This document shows, in pieces, positions 52,808-61,795 of a stretch of 64,000 bases of DNA. A model generated the notes under the pieces. It did not search any database, had not been told where the DNA came from, and was given only the letters and a program-made list of their open reading frames with translations. Position numbers and translations under genes: made by a program. The stretch is from Chloroflexota bacterium (GTDB lineage: Bacteria; Chloroflexota; Dehalococcoidia; Lucifugimonadales; SAR202-VII-2), in assembly GCA_003228115.1 (NCBI GenBank), contig QEVV01000001.1:372001-436000 (forward strand), written 5' to 3'. The stretch's first letter is position 1. Each line of letters opens with the position of its first letter.

Positions 52808-53222
52808 CCCCTTTATCTGTCTGGAGTTCCGGTAGTGGCCGTGTTTCAGACCGGCCCTCCCACGACCGACGCTTTTGAGACAGGAGGGTCACAGAACCAC
52901 ACAAGCCTTCAAGCATCCTCGGCTTGGAATCATTATTCGCCGACGCTGTCCATACCTACAACGATATTCGCCGTCAGGCGCTGAGACTTGGATTCCTCAT
53001 TGCTTGTCGCACAGTGAGAAACGGAGCCCTCTATTTACGCACTCTAGGCATCGAGGGAAAATGGTCGAAACAGTAGAGTCCTGGACGTTGCCACTGCACT
53101 CAGCGGTGTTGTATGTTTGTCTTAATAGGGGTACTGGCTTCACTATGGAATTCAACGCAATGTCTGGTGAGGCTAAGGCTGAAACGTGGGGATGGTGGTA
53201 GGAAACCTACCAGGGGGGAACC
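52808..53222. other. Intergenic region with a small hairpin before the next gene
   Basis: No credible gene in 415 bp. A 108-codon open frame at 52875-53201 has no family resemblance and an odd composition, so I do not call it. At 53196-53212 TGGTAGG and CCTACCA form a 7-bp stem around AAA, just upstream of the GGGGGG ribosome site of the next gene, and could tune its translation. Confidence 0.5.
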
Positions 53223-53603
53223 ATGTCCGACAAATATCAGCGTGAGATAGAAGAAATTCTCGAAGCGACGGGGGAAACGCCGGTTCCCGATGGTGGGAAA
53301 CGCCGCGGTGCTCGCGGCGGCAGCCTTCCGAAGGTCAACTTAAGCCAGGGAAAGGCCTTCTGGCGGTTCACTTCTGGGAAGCTCTTCCTTGTCAGCGTCG
53401 TCCTGTTGGTTACGGCGCTCATTCTCCGCTCTACAGGATTCAACTACGTTGGCCTCCTCGCTTGGGCAGGCATCATCCTCTTCATCCTGGCCTACGCCCT
53501 GTTCTTCGTAAAGCCGTCGAACAACACCGAGAAGCGATGGCGCGGGCGTCCCGTGGATGATGACGATGACTCTGAACGACTCCGCCGTTGGCGAGGCCGC
53601 TAA
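53223..53603 (+). CDS. Small two-helix membrane protein
   Basis: 126 residues: a charged N-terminal part (residues 1-58, EIEEILEATGE and basic GGKRRGARGG), two membrane helices (LFLVSVVLLVTALIL and VGLLAWAGIILFILAYALFFV), and a C-terminal tail with DDDDD and RRWRGR. No family assigned; similar short proteins are common in Chloroflexota. A GGGGGG element precedes the ATG. Convergent to rarA. Confidence 0.75.
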   Translation: MSDKYQREIEEILEATGETPVPDGGKRRGARGGSLPKVNLSQGKAFWRFTSGKLFLVSVVLLVTALILRSTGFNYVGLLAWAGIILFILAYALFFVKPSNNTEKRWRGRPVDDDDDSERLRRWRGR

Positions 53604-53642
53604 GCCGTCCTCTAACAGGCCTTCCTGTTCGTCGCCCGGGTC

Positions 53643-55010
53643 TCAGCCGCCGCCCTTCTGCATGTCCCCGCCTTGCGATGCCGCGTCAGCCCTTTCACGC
53701 CACCACTTTTGGAGCCGCTCCGCGATCCCCTGCTCGAAGCCTTCGCCTCCTGGCGTGTAATACCGCTTCCCCTTCAAGGCGTCCGGCAGGTACGACTGCT
53801 CAACGAAATGCCCCTCGTAGTCGTGGGAGTACTTGTAGCCCTCTCCGTAACCCAGGCTCTGCATCAGTTTCGTGGGAGCAGTCCGGATGTGGAGGGGCAC
53901 AGGATCGTTGCGGGTGGTCCGAGCGTCTTCGCGAGCAGCCTGCAACGCCAGGTAGGCCGAGTTGCTCTTTGGAGCCGTCGCCAAAAAGACCGTGGTTTCT
54001 GCCAAGGGAATGGCTCCCTCCGGGAGGCCAATGAAGTGGACCGCTTGCTGGCAGGCGACTGCAACTGACAGCGCCTGTGGCTCGGCCAGACCAACGTCTT
54101 CCGCTGCCAATACGATGAGCCGTCGGGCGATAAAGAGCGGGTCCTCGCCTGCCTCCAACATCCTCGCCAGCCAGTAGACAGCGGCGTCCGGATCCGAGCC
54201 CCTGACCGACTTGATGAAGGCGGAGATAGTGTTGTAGTGCTGTTCACCGTTCTTGTCGTAAAGGATGGATCGTTGCTGGAGCGCGTCCTGCACCGTTTCT
54301 AGGGACACATGTCGCTTCCCGTCTTCGCCCGGCTCAGTAACGCCAGCGGCCAGCTCAAGAGCGTTCAGAGCAATGCGAGCGTCCCCGTTGGCCACCGTCA
54401 CAAGCATGCCCAGTGCGTCTGGATCGATCGCGGCCTTCATATCGCCGATACCCCGCTCGTGGTCCACCAACGCTCGCTCCACCAGGCCCGATAAGTCCTC
54501 ATCGGTAAGACCGTTCAGAGTGAAAACCCTGCACCGGGACAGCAATGGAGCGATGACCTCAAAGGAGGGATTCTCCGTCGTGGCGCCAACAAAAACGACG
54601 GTGCCATCTTCCACGTGGGGCAAGATGACGTCCTGCTGAGCTTTGTTGAATCGGTGCACTTCGTCGACGAAGAGGATGGTGCGCTGGCCCTGCATCCCCA
54701 ACCGGTCTCGCGCCTCTTTCACAGCCTTGCGAAGATCGGCGACGCCAGAGGTAACTGCGCTTACAAAGGCAAAGTGAGCGTTGGTCAGCCCAGCCATGAC
54801 ATGAGCCAGGGATGTCTTGCCGCTACCGGGCGGCCCCCATAGGACTATCGAGGGCACCTTGTCGGCCTCAATGGCTTGCCGCAAAACGCGCCCCTGCCCA
54901 ACGATGTGCGCCTGCCCAATAAACTCGTCGAGCGTCCTGGGCCGCATGCGGGCGGCTAGAGGCGCTTGGCTCTGCTGAATCCGGTAGCGTTGGCTTTCGA
55001 AAAGGTCCAT
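53643..55010 (-). CDS. rarA: Replication-associated recombination protein A (RarA/MgsA)
   Basis: AAA+ ATPase of the clamp-loader clade that acts at stalled replication forks. About 455 residues: LAARMRPRTLDEFIGQ, Walker A WGPPGSGKTS, Walker B ILFVDEVHRFNKAQQD, sensor GATTENPSFEV, and the C-terminal tetramerisation domain with FIKSVRGSDPDAAVYWLARML and GYKYSHDYEGHFVEQ. ATG at 55010 (MDLFESQRY) chosen. Divergent to the MFS gene. Confidence 0.95.
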   Translation of the reverse strand: MDLFESQRYRIQQSQAPLAARMRPRTLDEFIGQAHIVGQGRVLRQAIEADKVPSIVLWGPPGSGKTSLAHVMAGLTNAHFAFVSAVTSGVADLRKAVKEARDRLGMQGQRTILFVDEVHRFNKAQQDVILPHVEDGTVVFVGATTENPSFEVIAPLLSRCRVFTLNGLTDEDLSGLVERALVDHERGIGDMKAAIDPDALGMLVTVANGDARIALNALELAAGVTEPGEDGKRHVSLETVQDALQQRSILYDKNGEQHYNTISAFIKSVRGSDPDAAVYWLARMLEAGEDPLFIARRLIVLAAEDVGLAEPQALSVAVACQQAVHFIGLPEGAIPLAETTVFLATAPKSNSAYLALQAAREDARTTRNDPVPLHIRTAPTKLMQSLGYGEGYKYSHDYEGHFVEQSYLPDALKGKRYYTPGGEGFEQGIAERLQKWWRERADAASQGGDMQKGGG

Positions 55011-55115
55011 TTCGCGCTCATTGTACTCCACGTTCAAGACTGGTCTGGCCCGAGGCGTGTGGTACATTGAGCAAGCGTTTCCCTCGACCCCTCATTTTAT
55101 TGTTCGAGGCCTTCA

Positions 55116-56354
55116 GTGGACATCGGTAGCAAGCTGTGGGGCTTCCAAGGCGTCCGGTCCGAGTACCGGGCTGCAGGCATGTTCTATTTCACGGCCGTGA
55201 TGTACGCCATCACCTTCTCGATGATGACGCTGCTTGTCCCGCTCTACGCCCTTCACCTCGGCTTCGACTTCAAGACCATGGGAGCCATTGTTTCAGCGCA
55301 GGCCATTTTCCAGCTTGGCCTGAGGCTCTTCGGAGGCGTTCTTTCCGACCGTTTCGGAGAGCGTCCAATCCTCTGGGTTAGCTTTCTCTCGCCCTTGGTT
55401 GGAGCCATAGTGTTCGCCTATTCCGCTTCCATCTGGACATTGGTGGGAGCGCAGGTTTTCATCGGCATATCCCGGGCCGTCTATTGGAACGCCTCTCAGT
55501 CCTACGCAAGCCGCATGAGCGAAGGAAATGCAGGAGGAATCCTAGGCAGGTTCTTGGGCTACGGCAGCGCTGGATTGATCATTGGCTCCCTGCTTGCCGG
55601 AGCGGTCGCCGCCTCGGTGAGTTTCAAGGCAGCTTTTCTCGTCACCGGCGTTCTCTGCGCTGCAGGCCTCCTCGTTAGCCTGGCGATGCCAGGCCTGCCC
55701 CGAAAAGGGGCGCTTCGTACACTAAAGCAAATCATCGAGCCCCTACCAGGGCTACTGACCTCCAGAATGTTGCTGCTTGGCATGCTGCTGGCATTTATGA
55801 GCTCGATGTCCTCAGCACTGCTGGGGTCCACCTTCCCTGCCCTGCTCAAGGAAGAGTTCGGCTATGACGAGACAGCGATCGGCATCTACCGGGCACTCTA
55901 TTCGTCGGCACTCTTGATAATGGGCTTTGCCTTCGCCGGCATGTTGAAGCGCTACGGACAAAAGGCGATCTTTGCTCTCTGCATTTTCGGCATGGCCGCC
56001 TTCACGATGTTAACCCCTCTGAGCGGAAGCTTCGTTGTGCCGCTGGGCATCGTAACCTTCATTCTCGGCGCAGCCTTCGGCATCTCCCGGATCTTTTACC
56101 CAGTCATCGCCGCCGAAAACAGCGTACCGGCACAGCGCGGCATGGCGATGTCGGTCGTGGGATTAGGCTGGGCGCTGGGCATGCTGGTGGTCCCGGTCGT
56201 ATTCGGCACAATCGCCGACCTCATCGGCCTGTCCGAGTCCACCTACGTAGCCGGAGTGGTTTTCTTGGTCGTGGCGTTGGGCACGCCACTGTTCTACAGA
56301 TGGGTAGGAGGAGCACGAAAAGCGCCCGAGGAAGTAGCAAGCGGAGGGGATTAG
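55116..56354 (+). CDS. MFS transporter
   Basis: 412-residue major-facilitator permease with about 12 membrane segments. The loop between helices 2 and 3 reads GGVLSDRFGERP, the usual MFS motif A, and AYSASIWTLVGAQVFIGISRA fits helix 4. GTG start (55116). Export or import substrate cannot be told; there are no partner genes. Confidence 0.85.
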   Translation: MDIGSKLWGFQGVRSEYRAAGMFYFTAVMYAITFSMMTLLVPLYALHLGFDFKTMGAIVSAQAIFQLGLRLFGGVLSDRFGERPILWVSFLSPLVGAIVFAYSASIWTLVGAQVFIGISRAVYWNASQSYASRMSEGNAGGILGRFLGYGSAGLIIGSLLAGAVAASVSFKAAFLVTGVLCAAGLLVSLAMPGLPRKGALRTLKQIIEPLPGLLTSRMLLLGMLLAFMSSMSSALLGSTFPALLKEEFGYDETAIGIYRALYSSALLIMGFAFAGMLKRYGQKAIFALCIFGMAAFTMLTPLSGSFVVPLGIVTFILGAAFGISRIFYPVIAAENSVPAQRGMAMSVVGLGWALGMLVVPVVFGTIADLIGLSESTYVAGVVFLVVALGTPLFYRWVGGARKAPEEVASGGD

Positions 56355-56391
56355 CGGGCTTCCTGATTTCATTGCCATGCGGGGCACAAAC

Positions 56392-56419
56392 GTAGGGGCG
56401 TTCAATTGAACGCCCCTAC
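56392..56419. repeat. Perfect 28-bp GTAGGGGCG palindrome between convergent genes
   Basis: GTAGGGGCGTTCAA followed by its exact reverse complement. Differs from the copy at 5927-5954 at two symmetrical positions (TTTAA/TTAAA there, TTCAA/TTGAA here), so pairing is kept. Lies between the convergent MFS and RidA genes. Confidence 0.85.
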
Positions 56420-56476
56420 CCCAGTATTGCAACGAGAATTGCCGCTTTTGTCCGCGTTCGCAGTCTAGCCCAGCAC

Positions 56477-56875
56477 CTACCCCACTGCAGCGACTGCGTC
56501 CACCTCAACCATGAACTCCGGCCGCGCCAGAGCGGCGACACCGATCATTGTGCTGGACGGGAAGTCGGGCGAGAACACCTCAGCGCGGATGTGCCTCGCT
56601 TTGGCCATGTAGTCAGCAACATCGGTAACGTAGACCGTCATCTTCACGACATCCGACATGCTGGCCCCCGCGGCCTCCAAGATGCCCCGGACGTTCTCGA
56701 AGGTGGTCCTGGTCTGCAATTCAATGTCCCCCACCCCCACAATGTTGCCCTGTTTGTCCACGGAGCATTGGCCTGCAGTATAGATAAAGCGGGTCGGCCC
56801 TTGAACCTCCCAACCCTGAGAATAGTCGGCGCCCGAAGGGGCTGCCTTGTCTGTGCGAATTACTTTCTTAGGCAT
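56477..56875 (-). CDS. RidA/YjgF family protein
   Basis: 132-residue trimeric enamine/imine deaminase-like protein. It has YTAGQCSVDKQGNIVG, DIELQTRTTFENVRGILEAAGAS, VVKMTVYVTD, and the C-terminal STMIGVAALARPEFMVEVDAVA, where the Arg of the RPE motif binds the substrate carboxylate. Likely removes reactive enamines or acts in a catabolic route. GAGGAG before the ATG. Confidence 0.93.
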   Translation of the reverse strand: MPKKVIRTDKAAPSGADYSQGWEVQGPTRFIYTAGQCSVDKQGNIVGVGDIELQTRTTFENVRGILEAAGASMSDVVKMTVYVTDVADYMAKARHIRAEVFSPDFPSSTMIGVAALARPEFMVEVDAVAAVG

Positions 56876-56933
56876 GTTTGCTCCTCTTCTTCAAGATAAT
56901 CCTTTCCCATCTCATTTGGGCGAACGCCGGGAC

Positions 56934-56994
56934 TCCCACCCAGCCCACCCTCGAATGTCTTTTCTCTGTGGGGGACTCCCCCACACCCCCGGCT
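56934..56994 (-). repeat. G-rich dispersed repeat, copy B (opposite strand)
   Basis: The reverse complement reads CCGGGGGTGTGGGGGAGTCC, CCCACAGAGAAAAGACATTCG and AGGGTGGGCTGGGTGGGA, matching copy A at 11431-11491 over its length. It holds a hairpin (GTGGGGGA / TCCCCCAC) and lies between the CaiB and RidA genes. Confidence 0.7.
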
Positions 56995-57056
56995 CTTCTT
57001 TTTTGCACTGTGGCGACTTTTCGCGCTAGCAGTAAAGGAGATGTGCGGCTGCCCCA

Positions 57057-58247
57057 TTACCCGCCGAGTGCCCCCACTTCCCGCAAATGGGAGATGTCTT
57101 CGGCACTGTAGCCCATCTCCTCCAAGATTACGTCTGTGTGCTCGCCCAGACGAGGCGGGTAGTAGCGCACACTTGGCGGACTGTTTTCTACCCGGATGGG
57201 ACTGCCTGGCATCCTCAAATCGGGGATCTCCGGGTGCGGCACCGAAACGATCATCTCTCGTTCCTCGACCTGGGCATCGGCAACTAGGGCGGGTATCTGA
57301 TTGATCGGTGAGTTCGGGACGCCAGCCTTGTCCAGCAGAGCCATCCACTCGGCACTGGCGCCCTTGAGGAACATCTCAGCTAGGATCGCTATAAGTTCGT
57401 CCCGATGATCCACCCTCAGAGGGTTGGTCGTGAACCTGGGGTCGTCGAAAAGGTCCGAGCGGCCAGTAGCGGTACAAAACCGCTCCCAAAGGCCGTCGTT
57501 AGCGACGCCCAAGATAAAGTACCCGTCGCCTGAAGCGAACATCTGGTAGGGCGTAAGTGCGGGATGAGCCGTCCCCAGCGGCACGGGTGTATTGCCAGTT
57601 CCTAGGTAGCTAACGGTGTGAAAGCTGGAGGCGGCCATCTGTCCCTCCAGCAACGATGCCTCGACCCTCTGTCCTTGGCCCGTGCGCTCGCGCTGAAACA
57701 GGGCCGTCATAATGCCAGAGTAAGCGATCCAACCGCAGGTAATGTCCACCAGCGAATAGCCGATCCGCACCGGTTCGCGGTCGGGCTCGCCGGTAACGCT
57801 CATCACGCCGCCGTAGGCCTGAAGCATCAGGTCGTAGCCAGGCTTGTCCTTGGCTGGCCCGGTCCTTCCGTAGCCAGACACGGAGCAGTAAACAATGCGG
57901 GGGTTGAGGGCCTTGATGTCCTCATAGCCAAGGCCCAAGGCATCCGCGGCGCCCGCTCTGTAGGACTCGATGAGCACGTCAGCACGGGCGGCAATGCGCT
58001 TTACAACTTCGACCGCTTCAGGCTGCTTCAGGTTGAGACCGATGCTGCGTTTGTTGCGGTTGGCGGCCAAAAAGTAGCAAGAGATACCGTTCCAAAATGG
58101 AGCCCACTGGCGGCTCTCGTCGCCGCGGGTGGGCTCTTCCACCTTGATAACCTCTGCACCCATGTCGGCCATCTGCATGGTGCAGAAGGGGCCAGCCAGA
58201 GTACGGGTCATATCCAAAACAGTGATGCCATCCAAGGCCGAAGGCAT
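57057..58247 (-). CDS. CaiB/BaiF family III CoA-transferase
   Basis: 396 residues. Opens LDGITVLDMTRTLAGPFCTMQMADMGAEVIKVE, the family N-terminus; the catalytic Asp lies in KDKPGYDLMLQAYGG; later GQRVEASLLEGQMA. Transfers CoA between carboxylic acids, such as carnitine, bile-acid, formate/oxalate or aromatic acids. The ATG at 58247 has GGGAG 7 nt upstream; longer readings run toward the MFS gene and are not supported. Substrate unknown. Confidence 0.93.
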   Translation of the reverse strand: MPSALDGITVLDMTRTLAGPFCTMQMADMGAEVIKVEEPTRGDESRQWAPFWNGISCYFLAANRNKRSIGLNLKQPEAVEVVKRIAARADVLIESYRAGAADALGLGYEDIKALNPRIVYCSVSGYGRTGPAKDKPGYDLMLQAYGGVMSVTGEPDREPVRIGYSLVDITCGWIAYSGIMTALFQRERTGQGQRVEASLLEGQMAASSFHTVSYLGTGNTPVPLGTAHPALTPYQMFASGDGYFILGVANDGLWERFCTATGRSDLFDDPRFTTNPLRVDHRDELIAILAEMFLKGASAEWMALLDKAGVPNSPINQIPALVADAQVEEREMIVSVPHPEIPDLRMPGSPIRVENSPPSVRYYPPRLGEHTDVILEEMGYSAEDISHLREVGALGG

Positions 58248-58318
58248 GGATTTACTCCCAGGGGTGTTTTCAAACCAGCGCATTGTACTTGAGCGACGAG
58301 GCCCTGTGCCAAAGCTGT

Positions 58319-59572
58319 TTAAAGCTTCCGGAGCCGCGGAACGAACAACAAGCAGGCGACAGCGAGGATTACGAGCCCGACTCCATTCAGGGTCAAGGCC
58401 AAAGAGACGCTTATAGCTGAAGCCAATCCGCCCATCTGGAGCTGGCCAATGGGGCTGGTGCCAATGGCCAAGACCCATGACCCCGCCGCTCGACCTCGCT
58501 GCTCGTTGGGCACGACCAGTTGCATAATGCTACCTCCGAGTATGTCGGACAGGAACCCAGCCATGTTTACGACAGTGACGACTATGATCGCTGTGGACAA
58601 GGTGGAAGCGTAACCCAGCACGATAACGCTTATCCCGAAAACCAATATCGAAAGCAGCATGACGAGGCCCTTGCGGCGCACCTCACCCATTGCCGTCAGG
58701 ATAACCACCCCAACAACCCCGCCAGCGGACCGGAAGGCCGTCATAATTCCGAGCCATTCCGGTCCCACGTGCAACACGTCTCTGACCAGGCTTGGCAGCA
58801 CTGCCTGATGAGAGAAGCCCAGTGTCTCAGTGCCCACGGTGAGGAGGAGGATCGCCGTCAGTGTCCGGTTGCTCCTAAGTTCCGAGAAGTATTCCTTGAG
58901 GTTTTGCCACACTGGTTGTCGATTAACGGGCGCGGACTGGCCAGCCGACCGGATGGGCAGCAGTAGGAGTGTGGCAGCAAGATAGCCGAAAGCCAGGACA
59001 ATGTAGGCGGCATCGACGCCATAGGCCTTCACGATGAAGCCCATCGACACCGACCCGACAATTCCGCCGAATCGCATTGCTAGCGCAGACAGCGCTTGAC
59101 CGCTGATGACGTTGCGAGGCCCAACGATGTCGAAAGAGAAGCTGGACCGGGATATCTGGAACAGCGAGCGGAACACGCCCGAAACCAGTGTCAGCGCCAG
59201 GATCTGCCACAATCCGACCACATCGAACATGATGAGGACGCCAATAAGAGCGGCCATGGCAGCCATGCCGAGATTAAGGAGCCGCATAAGATGACGCCGG
59301 TCGAACCTGTCGACCAGGGCGCCTCCCAGCAAGCCCACGAAGAAATGCGGCACCATTCTTATGCCCAGCGCAACGCCAACCATGAAGGGAGAGTCCGTGC
59401 GCTCTAGGACGAGCCAACTCAGCGCGACAAGCTCGCCAAGACGGCTAATGGAATTGAAAAAGACGGCGAACCACAGGTAGCGGAAATCCCGGTAGCGGAA
59501 GGCTGGAACGGCCAGTATGTTCTGAATCCATCCCGGCGTTCTGGAATGGGGCGTTCTAGCGGCCACGCCCAC
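58319..59572 (-). CDS. MFS transporter (MFS_3 / enterobactin-exporter-like)
   Basis: 417 residues with about 12 membrane segments. Opens AFRYRDFRYLWFAVFFNSISRLGELVALSWLVLE and has GGALVDRFDRRHLM after helix 2, typical of the MFS_3 branch that includes EntS-like exporters. GTG start. Directly upstream of the CaiB gene (71 bp) and may be co-transcribed with it. Substrate unknown. Confidence 0.88.
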   Translation of the reverse strand: MGVAARTPHSRTPGWIQNILAVPAFRYRDFRYLWFAVFFNSISRLGELVALSWLVLERTDSPFMVGVALGIRMVPHFFVGLLGGALVDRFDRRHLMRLLNLGMAAMAALIGVLIMFDVVGLWQILALTLVSGVFRSLFQISRSSFSFDIVGPRNVISGQALSALAMRFGGIVGSVSMGFIVKAYGVDAAYIVLAFGYLAATLLLLPIRSAGQSAPVNRQPVWQNLKEYFSELRSNRTLTAILLLTVGTETLGFSHQAVLPSLVRDVLHVGPEWLGIMTAFRSAGGVVGVVILTAMGEVRRKGLVMLLSILVFGISVIVLGYASTLSTAIIVVTVVNMAGFLSDILGGSIMQLVVPNEQRGRAAGSWVLAIGTSPIGQLQMGGLASAISVSLALTLNGVGLVILAVACLLFVPRLRKL

Positions 59573-59619
59573 TCATTGCCGGGAACCGGCCACTAGGAAA
59601 GAGTGTCATCAACACCGGC

Positions 59620-59892
59620 CTAAGGGGCCGGTTCCTGCTTGCTGCTCCCTAGGGGAAGCTCACGGAAGTAAAGGCCCCAACGCCGCATCAGGTCGTTGAC
59701 GCTTGGGTCGTTGATCTGGGATAGCTCTTTGAAGAAGCCTGCCAAGGAGTGCCCCGGTCTGTGTTCTTGGTCGCAGACCCAGTTCATATTGCCGTTGATA
59801 ACGTAAAGGAGACCGTGCTGATGCTCGCACCCCGCCTCCAGCCTGACGCCGCCTTCGCTGTCGGGGGTGATAGTGATTCCGGTTTCAGCCAT
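59620..59892 (-). CDS. Hypothetical 90-residue protein
   Basis: Opens MAETGITITPDSEGGVRLEAGCEHQHGLLY and contains CDQEHRPGHSLAGFF and DLMRRWGLYFRELP. Two Cys and several His could bind metal, but I recognise no family. GGAGG 4 nt before the ATG supports translation. Stands 74 bp downstream of a VOC gene on the same strand. Confidence 0.6.
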   Translation of the reverse strand: MAETGITITPDSEGGVRLEAGCEHQHGLLYVINGNMNWVCDQEHRPGHSLAGFFKELSQINDPSVNDLMRRWGLYFRELPLGSSKQEPAP

Positions 59893-59965
59893 GGGTCCTC
59901 CGCGGTCCGAGACTCTGGTTCAATTCGCTGATCTGCCTGCTGAAGTCATCAGGCGACCCTTTCGC

Positions 59966-60397
59966 TTATCCTTCTAGCATCGCCTTGATACCGGTCGCTT
60001 CGCCCACCTCGATGATGTAGCCATCGGGGTCGCGCATGTAGCAACGGATCTCTCGACCCCTGTCGATTGGCGGCGTGATGAACTCCGCTCCTTTCCCGCT
60101 CCACTCTTCATAGCGAGCCTGAATATCGGCCACGCGAATGTTCATGAAGCTACTCACCTTCCCCGGATTAGACGGCGCTTCCAGCGTGATCTCCGGCTTG
60201 TCGGGGGTTGGGCCGCCACCGTCGTTGAGGATAACCCACGTGTTCGCCAACTTGAGTATGCAGGGATCGCGCTCTAGCAAAACCTGGCCGCCAAGAATAT
60301 CGGCATAGAAGGCCCGTGCACGGTCTTGGTCGCGCACCGTCAGAAAATGAGTAATGACGAAGCCTTCTTCGGGAGCCGGAAAATCTTCTCGTTTCAT
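59966..60397 (-). CDS. VOC family (glyoxalase/dioxygenase-like) protein
   Basis: 143 residues with the beta-alpha-beta-beta-beta VOC pattern: THFLTVRDQDRARAFYADILGG, the middle EITLEAPSNPGKVSSFMNIRVADI, and the metal-site Glu in DPDGYIIEVGE. Such proteins handle small electrophiles or antibiotics, or are dioxygenases. AGAAGG before the ATG. Role not assignable. Confidence 0.88.
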   Translation of the reverse strand: MKREDFPAPEEGFVITHFLTVRDQDRARAFYADILGGQVLLERDPCILKLANTWVILNDGGGPTPDKPEITLEAPSNPGKVSSFMNIRVADIQARYEEWSGKGAEFITPPIDRGREIRCYMRDPDGYIIEVGEATGIKAMLEG

Positions 60398-60564
60398 ATG
60401 GCCTTCTCTCGTGGAAGCAATAGCGTTGGTTAAGGTCGGCCCAGTCGGAGGCTAGGCCAGTTTATCCCAAAGGCCAGGCCAGAGAAAGGAAAGCCCTTCA
60501 CGTTATCTGTCCCAGCCGGTAATATCCAAACACACCGCCCAACTGGATTAGGAAGGAGTCATCG

Positions 60565-61665
60565 ATGGCTAGCGAATACAGAGCAGACCAAATAGGAAGC
60601 TTCCTGCGCCCAGCAAGCCTGCTCAAGGCACGCGAGGCGCACAAGACCGGAAGCACAAGCCCAGAACAACTCCGCGACTTGGAAAACCAGGCCATTCTTG
60701 AGGTGCTCCAGAAGCAACGCCAGGCCGGAGTGGGCATATTGAGCGATGGCGAGCTACGCCGGGATGCTTGGATGTCCGGATTGGCGGACTCGGTTGACGG
60801 CTTCGTCGACGACCACCGCATCCGGCGTTGGAACCTCCCTGATGGCACCACGCTGGACGAGGCCAGCCGGGGCAAAGTGGCCGGGGCAAAGCTCCATCAG
60901 ACGCGCCGGCTAACAGGACACGAAAGCTCCTTCCTCCTGGAACACGCTGACGGCCCCTTCAAGATCACCATGCCCAGCCCGGTTTACATCGCAGGCAGCA
61001 GTTTCAAAGAGGGTGTTACTGAAGCGGCGTACCCCAATCGGGCGGAACTTCTGCAAGACCTGGTGAACATTGTGAAGGGTGAGATGCAGGCCCTGGTGGA
61101 TGAAGGGGTCGCCTACATCCAGCTCGACGAGGGCTTTGCGAGCTACGTTGGGTTGGGTTCCCGGGGCGAATCAGCGCAGGAGGCTGCGGCACTGGCAATC
61201 AAGCTGGAAGCCGACATTGCTGCCGAGAACGCCTGCTATGCGGGTCTGCCTCGTGACAAGGTTACCTTGGCAACGCACATCTGCCGGGGCAACTCCAAGA
61301 GCCGGTGGACGGGCTCCATCCCCTACGATGACATTGCCGAGAAGGTCTTTTCGTCTCTGGATGTCGATCGCTTCCTGCTGGAATACGACACCGAACGGGC
61401 CGGGGGATTCGAGGGACTGCGCTTCGTCGCCAAGGGAAAGACCGCCGTGCTGGGGCTCGTTAGCACCAAGCACGGGATACTGGAAAGCCAAGACGATCTC
61501 CTGCGCCGCATTGACGAGGCCTCGAAGTTCCTGCCCATCGACCAGCTTGCTCTGAGCCCGCAGTGTGGCTTCGCCTCGGTATCTGAGGGGAACCTACTCA
61601 CTGAAGACGAACAGTGGCGCAAGCTAGAGCTTGTGGTGGAGACGGCAGCCAAGGCCTGGGGCTAG
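60565..61665 (+). CDS. Stand-alone MetE-like (cobalamin-independent methionine synthase family) protein
   Basis: 366 residues, matching only the C-terminal catalytic half of MetE. Zinc ligands are visible: His and Cys in ATHICRGN, Glu in LLEYDTER and Cys in LSPQCGF. The N-terminal half that binds the triglutamate folate in full MetE is absent, so methyl donors other than methyl-tetrahydrofolate are likely (methylcobalamin proteins or small methylated compounds). GGAG before the ATG. No neighbouring corrinoid genes. Confidence 0.88.
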   Translation: MASEYRADQIGSFLRPASLLKAREAHKTGSTSPEQLRDLENQAILEVLQKQRQAGVGILSDGELRRDAWMSGLADSVDGFVDDHRIRRWNLPDGTTLDEASRGKVAGAKLHQTRRLTGHESSFLLEHADGPFKITMPSPVYIAGSSFKEGVTEAAYPNRAELLQDLVNIVKGEMQALVDEGVAYIQLDEGFASYVGLGSRGESAQEAAALAIKLEADIAAENACYAGLPRDKVTLATHICRGNSKSRWTGSIPYDDIAEKVFSSLDVDRFLLEYDTERAGGFEGLRFVAKGKTAVLGLVSTKHGILESQDDLLRRIDEASKFLPIDQLALSPQCGFASVSEGNLLTEDEQWRKLELVVETAAKAWG

Positions 61666-61795
61666 GCAGGGCAACGAGGCTATTCGGCTTTCCAGGCGCT
61701 CCACCCAGGTGCGACCGTCTCTGAACCGCCCTTCTGGCCCTCCAACCGCATGTCGCAGGCGCTTGACTGAAAGCTCGCCAGCGTCGGCAACGAGC

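Noticed and set aside
52875-53201. 108-codon open frame in the gap after DUF3501
   Set aside because: No ribosome site, no family, Ser/Arg/Trp-rich composition typical of chance frames.
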